12,161 nucleotides of DNA from Streptosporangiaceae bacterium (GTDB lineage: Bacteria; Actinomycetota; Actinomycetes; Streptosporangiales; Streptosporangiaceae). The position numbers and the translations under genes are program-made. Each line of letters opens with the position of its first letter. Positions within the stretch are counted from its first letter, which is position 1. The notes beneath the pieces were generated by a model. It was not told the DNA's origin. It did no database searches and saw only the letters and a list, made by a program, of their open reading frames with translations. Location: assembly GCA_030045215.1 (NCBI GenBank), contig JASIBJ010000820.1, positions 1 through 12,161 of the forward strand. Reading direction: 5' to 3'. Shown here in pieces: positions 1 through 4,937 of the stretch.

Positions 1-2
1 TA

Positions 3-182
3 GCGGTCACCGTCCGCGGCGAACGGCGGTGGATGCTCATACATCGCTGCACCCGCTGCGGCCGGCTCCGGATGAACCGGACAGCCGCCGACGACAACGT
101 TCTGCTGTTGCTGCAGCTGGCCGCGATGCCGCTGGCCACGCCACCACTCCCGTACGTCAGCCCGGTCACGTCCGCTGGCTAA
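3..182 (+). CDS. RNHCP domain-containing protein, C-terminal part (5' end outside window)
   Basis: Position 3 begins an open frame of 59 codons ending in TAA at 180-182; it has no start in the window, so the gene enters from the left. The translation has the pattern WMLIHRCTRCGRLRMNRTAADDN followed by a leucine-rich stretch and PLATPPLPY. As I recall it, the RNHCP domain (a small Cys-rich, probably metal-binding domain) ends in this way, with a hydrophobic IHRC-x2-C pair, an N-R-x-A-x-D-D-N motif and a short proline-rich tail. The eponymous RNHCP motif would lie upstream and is not visible. The biochemical function of this family is not established. An overlapping frame starting at GTG 29 has no recognisable protein and is a shadow of this gene. 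Confidence 0.72.
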   Translation, partial: AVTVRGERRWMLIHRCTRCGRLRMNRTAADDNVLLLLQLAAMPLATPPLPYVSPVTSAG

Positions 183-200
183 GCCGCGCCGCGCACAGCT

Positions 201-254
201 TCACAGACCGGTCGGCGTCATGCCGAATGCGGTCTTGAACGTCCGGGTGAACCC
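201..254 (-). pseudogene. AraC-family regulator C-terminal remnant
   Basis: Read on the minus strand from about 254 down to the TGA at 203-201, the sequence encodes GFTRTFKTAFGMTPTGL and stop. This resembles the end of the second helix-turn-helix of AraC/XylS regulators, where an F-x-R-x-F-K-x-x-F-G-x-T-P motif is characteristic. The similarity stops abruptly at about position 254: the codons upstream do not continue the expected helix-turn-helix and no start is present, so only about 17 codons survive. AraC regulators are often found next to LysE/RhtB exporters, and such an exporter gene starts at 329. The fragment is short, so chance resemblance is possible. The assignment rests on motif recognition only. 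Confidence 0.45.
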
Positions 255-273
255 GCACGGGCGTTCAAGACCG
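230..273. repeat. 12-bp perfect inverted repeat (hairpin)
   Basis: CGGTCTTGAACG at 230-241 is matched exactly by its reverse complement CGTTCAAGACCG at 262-273. The 20-nt spacer can pair further (CCG 243-245 with CGG 258-260). The left arm lies inside the AraC-like remnant and the right arm just outside its break point. The hairpin is 47 nt after the stop of the RNHCP gene, so it could also serve as that gene's transcription terminator, but no T-run follows. Other possible readings are an inverted duplication made when the AraC gene was lost, or an operator. Confidence 0.6.
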
Positions 274-328
274 GGACAGGCCGCGTCCCCCAGGCTGGAC
301 GCCACAGATCAAACCTACGGAATGGCGC

Positions 329-943
329 GTGACACTCATGCATGACCAGGCGCGGCTGATCGCGTTCGTGACGTTCGCGGCGGTAGTCGCGGGGACCCCG
401 GGGCCCAGCAACACGCTGCTGACCGTCGTCGGCTCACGGGTCGGGCTCCGGAAGGGCGTCTCGAGTCTGCTTGGCCAGGTAACCGGGATGGGCGCGATGC
501 TGTTCGTCGTTGCCCTGGGCGTGGGTCACGCGATCCTCGCTCACCCGCTCGCACTCCAGATCCTGAAGTGGGGCGGGGCAGCGTGGCTTTGCTGGATGGC
601 CTGGAGGATCGCGAGCGCCGGACCGGCCGAGGGCGCTGCTCATGGACCCGCCGGATTCTTCGGTATCGCCGCCTTCCAGTGGGTGAACCCCAAGGGATGG
701 CTGGTCAGCATCGCTGCCGTGGCCCTCTTCCTGGACAGGAGCGGCGCTGGCGTGGCGGCTCAGGCGGCCACGCTGGCGATCCTGTTCACCATCGTCGCCC
801 TGCCCTGCTGCCTGCCCTGGCTGGCGTTCGGCGCCGCGCTGCAGCACTTCCTCGCCGAGTCACGCGCCCGACGGGTTGTCAACGGAGTGATGGCGGCCCT
901 GCTCGCGGCGTCCACGGTCCTGCTGGTCTGGACCCGGTTCTGA
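329..943 (+). CDS. LysE/RhtB family amino-acid (or related metabolite) exporter
   Basis: The 204-residue protein has the LysE-superfamily layout of about six hydrophobic segments. The family signature T-P-G-P is at residues 23-26, followed by a G-x-R-x-G-x-x-x-G pattern (35-43) and G49-Q50-x-x-G53. A QWVNPKGW motif at 117-124 matches the segment usual in RhtB-type members. Members export amino acids or their analogues across the inner membrane using the proton-motive force; the substrate cannot be read from the sequence. The GTG at 329 gives the longest frame; the ATG at 338 (residue 4) is equally possible, and neither has a good ribosome binding site. The Lrp/AsnC regulator 129 bp downstream on the same strand is a plausible controller, since amino-acid exporters are often Lrp-regulated. 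Confidence 0.88.
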   Translation: MTLMHDQARLIAFVTFAAVVAGTPGPSNTLLTVVGSRVGLRKGVSSLLGQVTGMGAMLFVVALGVGHAILAHPLALQILKWGGAAWLCWMAWRIASAGPAEGAAHGPAGFFGIAAFQWVNPKGWLVSIAAVALFLDRSGAGVAAQAATLAILFTIVALPCCLPWLAFGAALQHFLAESRARRVVNGVMAALLAASTVLLVWTRF

Positions 944-963
944 CCTCGGGACGTCAAGATCGG

Positions 964-992
964 CGAGGAGCCGGCCGTCCGATCGCTCCTCG
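964..992 (+). terminator. Hairpin, possible terminator of the exporter gene
   Basis: CGAGGAGC at 964-971 pairs perfectly with GCTCCTCG at 985-992 across a 13-nt loop, beginning 20 nt after the exporter stop codon. No T-tract follows, as is common for actinobacterial hairpin terminators. Position and stem stability suggest it ends the exporter transcript before the separate regulator promoter. Confidence 0.4.
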
Positions 993-1016
993 TCTCCCGC
1001 GGGCATCGTCAAGCCG

Positions 1017-1046
1017 TTGTCAGCTCGTCGTCACGACAGATAACTT
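1017..1046 (+). promoter_or_regulatory. Candidate sigma-70-type promoter of the Lrp/AsnC gene
   Basis: TTGTCA at 1017-1022 and TAACTT at 1041-1046 are separated by 18 bp. They resemble the actinobacterial housekeeping -35 (TTGAC-like) and -10 (TANNNT) elements. Transcription would start near 1053, giving a leader of about 20 nt that contains the GAGG ribosome-binding sequence at 1055-1058 ahead of the ATG at 1073. Confidence 0.45.
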
Positions 1047-1066
1047 GGCCTGCTGAGGTAGATAAC
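1038..1066 (+). repeat. Direct repeat AGATAAC x2, possible regulator site
   Basis: AGATAAC occurs at 1038-1044 and again at 1060-1066, a period of 22 bp or about two helical turns, so both copies face the same side of the DNA. The first overlaps the candidate -10 box and the second lies between the ribosome-binding sequence and the start codon. Lrp/AsnC proteins often repress their own gene through phased sites, so these may be autoregulatory half-sites. Confidence 0.35.
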
Positions 1067-1072
1067 GCAGGC

Positions 1073-1585
1073 ATGGAGTGCAAGTTGCCTAAGAATCGAC
1101 GTCCTGCTCGCCCAGAGTCTTATGATCCGGGGGCCAGGCTCTTCGACGAAGTCAACCTGCGGCTGCTCACGGAGTTGCGGGCGAACCCGCGGCTGTCGAT
1201 GGCCGAGCTAGCCCGCAGGGTCGCCATGTCCGCGCCGGCCGTCGCCGAGCGGGTGCAGCGACTGGAGCGGGCCGGGGTTATCAAGGGGTACCGGCTGGAG
1301 ATCGATCCGGCGGCGGTTGGCCTGCCGGTCACGGCGTTCGCCCGGATCCGCCCGATGCCCGGCAGCCTGCCCAAGATCGCCGAACTGGCCGCCGAGATTC
1401 CCTGGGTAACCGAGTGCTACCGGATCACGGGCGAGGACTGCTTCCTGGTTAAGCTGCACGCCCACGCGATCGACGAACTCGAGGAGATCCTCGACCGCTT
1501 CCTTACCTACGGCAACACGACGACGTCCATCGTCGTCTCCACCCCCGTGGAGCAGAGGCACCCGCCACTGCCTGCGCCGACTTAG
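1073..1585 (+). CDS. Lrp/AsnC family transcriptional regulator
   Basis: The 170-residue protein has an N-terminal winged helix-turn-helix at about residues 24-75 (LSMAELARRVAMSAPAVAER is the helix-turn-helix, followed by VQRLERAGVIKGY) and a RAM/AsnC effector domain at about 86-158. In the second domain, RITGEDCFLVKL (117-128) matches the conserved ligand-loop motif (V-T-G-x-x-D-x-L-L-x-V). These proteins form dimers or octamers and sense small molecules, often amino acids. The N-terminal extension of about 22 residues before the helix-turn-helix is basic and slightly longer than usual. The ATG at 1073 is preceded by GAGG at 1055-1058, a rather long spacing. The neighbouring LysE-type exporter is the most natural target, as in Lrp-controlled exporters of other actinobacteria. 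The effector is unknown. Confidence 0.93.
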   Translation: MECKLPKNRRPARPESYDPGARLFDEVNLRLLTELRANPRLSMAELARRVAMSAPAVAERVQRLERAGVIKGYRLEIDPAAVGLPVTAFARIRPMPGSLPKIAELAAEIPWVTECYRITGEDCFLVKLHAHAIDELEEILDRFLTYGNTTTSIVVSTPVEQRHPPLPAPT

Positions 1586-1636
1586 CGGACCAGCACCGAA
1601 CTTGCCTCGCTCCGCCGCACAGAGTAGAAGGAACCG

Positions 1637-1804
1637 GTGGGAAGACAGACAGCGGTCGTGCTCTACGTGCTCGCGCTGGTAGCTGTCGTCGTCGGCGTGG
1701 ACGTCCTATTCCTGAGGGGTCACCTCTGGGCGCGGCTGATCGTGAACATCGGAATCGTCCTCGCATTCGCGGTGGTCTATTTGAGATTCGTGAAGCGTCC
1801 GTGA
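1637..1804 (+). CDS. Small two-helix membrane protein (55 residues)
   Basis: A GTG at 1637 is preceded by a strong ribosome-binding sequence AGAAGG (1626-1631, 5-nt spacing) and opens 55 codons ending in TGA at 1802-1804. The product has two hydrophobic stretches, about residues 6-26 (AVVLYVLALVAVVVGVDVL) and 34-50 (LIVNIGIVLAFAVVYL). They are separated by the short polar turn RGHLWAR, and the C-terminus is basic (RFVKRP). This is a typical helical hairpin with both ends probably cytoplasmic. It begins 51 bp after the Lrp gene and may be co-transcribed with it. I do not recognise a family; many actinobacteria carry similar small orphan membrane proteins of unknown function. Clean codon use, a good ribosome binding site and ideal membrane segments support it as real. 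Confidence 0.7.
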   Translation: MGRQTAVVLYVLALVAVVVGVDVLFLRGHLWARLIVNIGIVLAFAVVYLRFVKRP

Positions 1805-1871
1805 GCTCTGCCGCCGCAGGGCTGGCCGCAGTCCGCTCCGATACCGAAGTACTCCTGCCCTGGTCACCGTT

Positions 1872-2690
1872 TCACGCCTGCTCGCGCGAACACCACCACG
1901 TAGTCCGGCCGCCGACGGTGCCATGCGCCATCGGGGCGCCGCACCGGGGGCAGGCAGCACCGGGCGCGCGGAACTCGATCATGGGCAAGATGTGGACGCC
2001 CCCGCCGCCCACCGCGCTCTGCAGCGTGCTCCGCACGGCCTTCAGCAGCCGGTTGACGTCGGCGCTGGTGAGCTCGCCGACGGGCCGCGCCGGGTTGATC
2101 TTCGCTTGCCACAGGATCTGATCGGCCAGCAGGTTGCCAATGCCCGCGATCGCGTGCTGATCGAGCAGGCGTGCCTTCACCGGCGCCGTGCCCTTGCTGA
2201 AGGCGGCCCTGAACTGCTTCGGCGTGATCGTGAGCGCGTCAGGACCAAGCACGTCGATGGGCGGATCGAGCCTGACCCGGCCGAGCCGACGGGGGTCGAT
2301 CAGCAGCAGCCGCCCTCCATCTGCGAAGGTCAGGCTGAACCTGGTGTAGCGGTGGTCACCAAGGGCCCGACCTCGTTCCCAGTAATCGCCGCCTTCCAGC
2401 TCGTCGCCCTGCCGGCCGGTGATGACGATCTTGCCCGACATGCCCAGGTGAATGCCGAGCGCCGGGCCGGCCGGGCCAGGGTTGGCCACGCCGGAGGTAT
2501 CGCACCACACGCTCTTGCCCCGACGGTGAACCACATTCAACCGCCGGCCGAGGAGCGCCGTCCGGATCTCGCCCGGCTTGTGCGGGCGGCACTCGTAGGT
2601 GTCGCTGTCGTCGACGTCGGCGATCACTCGGTCCAGCGCGGCGCGCTCGATGACCGCGCGGGCCGTCTCAACCTCTGGTAGCTCGGGCAT
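1872..2690 (-). CDS. Formamidopyrimidine-DNA glycosylase (Fpg/Nei family)
   Basis: The 272-residue length is normal for Fpg/MutM. The protein begins MPELPEVE, whose Pro2 is the catalytic nucleophile and Glu3 the acid in this family. Other family features are Lys59 in the position of the beta-hairpin lysine, HLGMSG (81-86), the D-x-R-R-x-G-R segment (132-138), and the helix-two-turn-helix G-I-G-N at 183-186. A C-terminal zinc-finger-like segment has Cys247, Cys250 and Cys267, but the expected fourth Cys is Glu270 (CSREQA, end). The enzyme removes oxidised purines such as 8-oxoguanine and nicks the strand. On the minus strand TAGCCT (2701-2696) lies 5 nt before the ATG, so the mRNA may be leaderless. 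The gene is 73 bp downstream of the oxidoreductase on the same strand, so read-through is possible. It is convergent with the small membrane protein gene. Confidence 0.92.
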   Translation of the reverse strand: MPELPEVETARAVIERAALDRVIADVDDSDTYECRPHKPGEIRTALLGRRLNVVHRRGKSVWCDTSGVANPGPAGPALGIHLGMSGKIVITGRQGDELEGGDYWERGRALGDHRYTRFSLTFADGGRLLLIDPRRLGRVRLDPPIDVLGPDALTITPKQFRAAFSKGTAPVKARLLDQHAIAGIGNLLADQILWQAKINPARPVGELTSADVNRLLKAVRSTLQSAVGGGGVHILPMIEFRAPGAACPRCGAPMAHGTVGGRTTWWCSREQA

Positions 2691-2763
2691 GCGTCAGGCT
2701 AGCGCCCGAATGGAGGGCGGCGCCGCCGGGTGGGGCAGCGCCGCCTTCGAGCCGGGTCCTCGC

Positions 2764-3744
2764 TCAGGTGCCGGTATCGGCCGGGAGCGCCGTTCGGAGC
2801 CGGATGATCTGCTCCAGTTGCTCGCGCTGGCTTGCCAGGCTGGTGGTGGCGACCCGGACAACGAGGTGGCGGGCCCCGGCCGCCACGTACTCGCGCAGCC
2901 GCGCGGCGACGTGCTCGGCCGGGCCGGCCGCCACGGCCTGGATGGTCTGCAGCTCGTCAACCGGCAGGCCGTAGTTGGCCTGGCTGAACTCCTCGAGCGC
3001 CGCGCGGCCGCTGCACACCGAATCGGTGATCACGACGCTCACGAACAGGGCCGGAGTAATCTCAGCCGCCGACCGCCCCGCGTCTGCGGCCGCCGCGCGC
3101 ACGGCCGTGAGTCCCTCGCCATAGGCCGCCGGTTCGGGCGGGTATGGCAGCCAGCCGTCGTACGTGCGGCCCACCCGCCGCAGCGCGGACGGTGAGCCGC
3201 CGCCGAGCCAGATCGGCGGGCCAGCGGCCTGGTAGGGAGTCGTCATCGGCGGCAGTTCATCGAAGTGGAGCAGTTCTCCGTGGAAGGACCTGGCGTCCGG
3301 GCTGGTCCACAGCTGACGCCACAGCGCGATGGTCTCGTCGAGGCGGGTGAATCGTCGTTCCCACGGGACGCCCGAGAGCTCGTGCTGCGGTACGCCGAAC
3401 CGGCCGCCGAATGCGGCTCCGACGGCGAGGACCAGGCGCCCGCCCGACAGCAGGTCGATGGAGGCGAGCGTTTGCGCGGCCTGCACCGGGCGCCTCAGTA
3501 CCGGCAGCAGCGCCGCCGTCCCGAGGGTGATGGTCGTGGTGACCGGCGCGGCGGCGGCCAGCATGGTGAGGGCCTCAATGCGCGGGGTCAGCAGGAAGTC
3601 GTTGACCCACAGCGAGTCGTAGCCGAGTTCTTCGGCCCTGACGGCGAAGTCGATGAGCTGGCGCGGGTCGGTTCCCGCGCCCCACTGGGCCTGGCCGACG
3701 GGCACCAGGACGCCGAGTCGAATGTCGTTATCCATGTCCGCCAT
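2764..3744 (-). CDS. LLM-class (luciferase-like, probably F420-dependent) oxidoreductase
   Basis: From the ATG at 3744 the frame gives 326 residues, a normal length for the family. The N-terminus DIRLGVLVP (6-14) is the first strand of a TIM barrel. AEELGYDSLWVNDFLL (37-52), ITLGTAALLP (72-81), LSGGRLVLAVGAAF (99-112), GPPIWLGGGSPSALRR (175-190) and the C-terminal AGARHLVVRV (289-298) are typical luciferase-like monooxygenase blocks. In actinobacteria such proteins mostly use coenzyme F420, though FMN use cannot be excluded; the substrate is unknown. The open frame continues upstream to 4413 but that part lies antisense to the XRE regulator and is not protein-like. ATG 3735 is an alternative start; neither has a clear ribosome binding site. 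The gene is divergent from the MmyB-like regulator, which is its likely controller. Confidence 0.9.
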   Translation of the reverse strand: MADMDNDIRLGVLVPVGQAQWGAGTDPRQLIDFAVRAEELGYDSLWVNDFLLTPRIEALTMLAAAAPVTTTITLGTAALLPVLRRPVQAAQTLASIDLLSGGRLVLAVGAAFGGRFGVPQHELSGVPWERRFTRLDETIALWRQLWTSPDARSFHGELLHFDELPPMTTPYQAAGPPIWLGGGSPSALRRVGRTYDGWLPYPPEPAAYGEGLTAVRAAAADAGRSAAEITPALFVSVVITDSVCSGRAALEEFSQANYGLPVDELQTIQAVAAGPAEHVAARLREYVAAGARHLVVRVATTSLASQREQLEQIIRLRTALPADTGT

Positions 3745-3771
3745 CGTGCGAAGCGTCGGTGACAGGCGGCA

Positions 3772-3787
3772 ATTCCCTGCAGGGAAT
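3772..3787. promoter_or_regulatory. Perfect 16-bp palindrome, candidate operator
   Basis: ATTCCCTGCAGGGAAT reads identically on both strands. It sits in the 78-bp divergent gap, centred about 35 bp upstream of the oxidoreductase ATG and 43 bp upstream of the regulator GTG. A dimeric XRE-type regulator would bind such a site and could control both genes. The regulator's identity as the binder is inferred from adjacency. Confidence 0.6.
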
Positions 3788-3822
3788 CGCGCGCCGCCGC
3801 GACGCCCGCTACAACGGATGCC

Positions 3823-4593
3823 GTGGAATTCGCCGAAGTGCTGCGCGAGCGGCGGGCCAGCCGCCGGCTCAGCCAGCTGGATCTCGCCGTGCGGGCCGGG
3901 ACAACCCAGCGCCACCTCAGCTTCATCGAGAGCGGCCGCTCCGCGCCAGGCCGCGAGATGGTGATCCGCCTTTCTGAGTCGCTCGGACTGCCGCTCAGGG
4001 AGCGGAACGAATTGCTGCTGAAGGCCGGGTACGCGCCCGTGTACCCGGAGACGCCGCTGGACGACAGCGCCCTCGCCCCGGTCAAGGACGCGCTCGATCA
4101 CATCCTGGCCGCGCACATGCCCTATCCGGCGATCGTGATCGACCGGCACGGCGACCTGATCTCGATGAATGCGGCCGTCGACATCCTGTTCGAGGACTGC
4201 GCGCCCGCGTTGCTCACCCCGCCTGCCAACGCCTTCCGCATAGCGCTCCACCCGCAGGGCATGGCGCCGCGGATCGGCAACTTCGCCGAGTGGGCCAGGC
4301 ATGTCCTCCAGGGCATAGGCGCGGAGCTTGACCGTAGTCAGGACCCAGGGCTCGCAGCGCTGCATGAGGAGCTCTGCGCCTACGTCCCGCCTGTCCGTCC
4401 GAAACCCGGCCACCTGGGCTTTGCCGTTCCACTTGAGCTGCGCTCGGAGCGCGGGGAGCTGCGGCTGATGACCACGATCATGAGCTTCGCGACCGCCGTG
4501 GACGTCACGATCTCCGAGCTGAAGCTGGAGGCGTTCCTGCCCGCGGACCCGTCGACCGCGGCGATCCTCACGTCCTCGGCTAGCGCGCGGTGA
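3823..4593 (+). CDS. XRE-family regulator with MmyB-like ligand-binding domain
   Basis: The 256-residue protein has an N-terminal XRE helix-turn-helix at about 5-60, with LSQLDLAVRAGTTQRHLSFI (16-35) as the helix-turn-helix followed by ESGRSAPGREMV, and the linker RNELLLKAGYAP (61-72). From about 85 to 245 it matches the MmyB-like PAS-type ligand domain: PYPAIVIDRHGDLISMN (100-116), RIALHPQGMAPRIGNFAEW (139-157) and a C-terminal TIMSFATAVDVTISELKLEA (218-237) followed by FLPADPSTAA. Known members bind small hydrophobic ligands and often regulate an adjacent oxidoreductase or dehydrogenase. The start is GTG 3823 (the nearby ATG 3818 is out of frame). TACAAC at 3810-3815 lies 7 nt before the GTG, so translation may begin on a leaderless mRNA. 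The divergent oxidoreductase and shared palindrome make it a local controller. Confidence 0.92.
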   Translation: MEFAEVLRERRASRRLSQLDLAVRAGTTQRHLSFIESGRSAPGREMVIRLSESLGLPLRERNELLLKAGYAPVYPETPLDDSALAPVKDALDHILAAHMPYPAIVIDRHGDLISMNAAVDILFEDCAPALLTPPANAFRIALHPQGMAPRIGNFAEWARHVLQGIGAELDRSQDPGLAALHEELCAYVPPVRPKPGHLGFAVPLELRSERGELRLMTTIMSFATAVDVTISELKLEAFLPADPSTAAILTSSASAR

Positions 4594-4717
4594 CCCAACG
4601 GCTTCATCCCGCGCTCGCGCGACGAGTTCGCCTCCAGCATGGGCGACTTCTATGCCCGAGTTCTATGCCCGAGGCGACATTCATGACATCGCCCATGTTA
4701 TCGGGATAGATCCGTAG
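4594..4717 (+). pseudogene. Coding remnant frameshifted by a 13-bp duplication
   Basis: Directly after the regulator's TGA, and in the same frame, the sequence reads PNGFIPRSRDEFASSMGDF, then YAR, and goes out of phase. If one copy of the 13-bp tandem repeat at 4648-4673 is removed, the frame continues as FYARGDIHDIAHVIGIDP and stops with TAG at 4715-4717. The restored sequence of about 35 residues has an ordinary, amphipathic protein-like composition. I do not recognise the family. It has no start of its own, so it may be the tail of a lost gene or a former C-terminal extension of the regulator beyond its present stop. As it stands it cannot be translated as one chain. Confidence 0.4.
4648..4673 (+). 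repeat. Perfect 13-bp tandem duplication
   Basis: TTCTATGCCCGAG is present twice head to tail (4648-4660 and 4661-4673). The unit is not a multiple of three and shifts the reading frame of the remnant around it. The pair is flanked by a 9-bp inverted repeat, CATGGGCGA at 4638-4646 and TCGCCCATG at 4689-4697, which could form a hairpin that favours slippage. Confidence 0.85.
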
Positions 4718-4937
4718 CCGCTGGTCGAAGACTAGGACGCTGTGCACGAGCCGCCAGATGCGAGCGTGGTCGCCGGGCGTCGGCCCAGGACTGCCGTTTA
4801 CTGGTTTGGAAGATCGGCTAGGGGGACTTGTGGCCCTACCCGGTCTCGTCGCGGCCGGGAAGGCTGAGATAGCGGGGTATGTAGTGGTGAAGCTGATCAG
4901 GCCGAGATCGTTTTGCGATGGCTAGGGGGCATGGGAC
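4718..4937 (+). other. Leader region upstream of the CYTH-CHAD/ppk operon
   Basis: This stretch holds no recognisable large gene. A 10-bp direct repeat GGCTAGGGGG occurs at 4816-4825 and 4920-4929. The second copy supplies the AGGGGG ribosome-binding sequence (4924-4929) for the CYTH-CHAD ATG at 4938. The first copy is 4 nt before a GTG at 4830 that opens a 31-codon frame ending in TAG at 4923-4925, 12 nt before the CYTH-CHAD start. This could be a translated leader peptide but its composition gives no support either way. No convincing -35/-10 pair was found, although the operon promoter should be here. Confidence 0.4.

Noticed and set aside
1602..1630. TTGCCT and TAGAAG spaced by 17 bp as a promoter for the small membrane protein
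   Set aside because: The -10 would overlap the ribosome-binding sequence and put the start of transcription at the GTG, which would make the strong ribosome-binding sequence useless.
3745..4413. Upstream extension of the oxidoreductase frame, which stays open for over 220 codons
   Set aside because: It lies antisense to the well-supported XRE/MmyB-like gene, its translation is not family-like, and the conserved barrel start begins right after the ATG at 3744.
4795..4815. PHO-box-like direct repeat (GTTTACT, GTTTGGA) before the polyphosphate operon
   Set aside because: The unit spacing is 8 bp rather than the 11 bp of actinobacterial PhoP sites, and both copies differ from GTTCACC.
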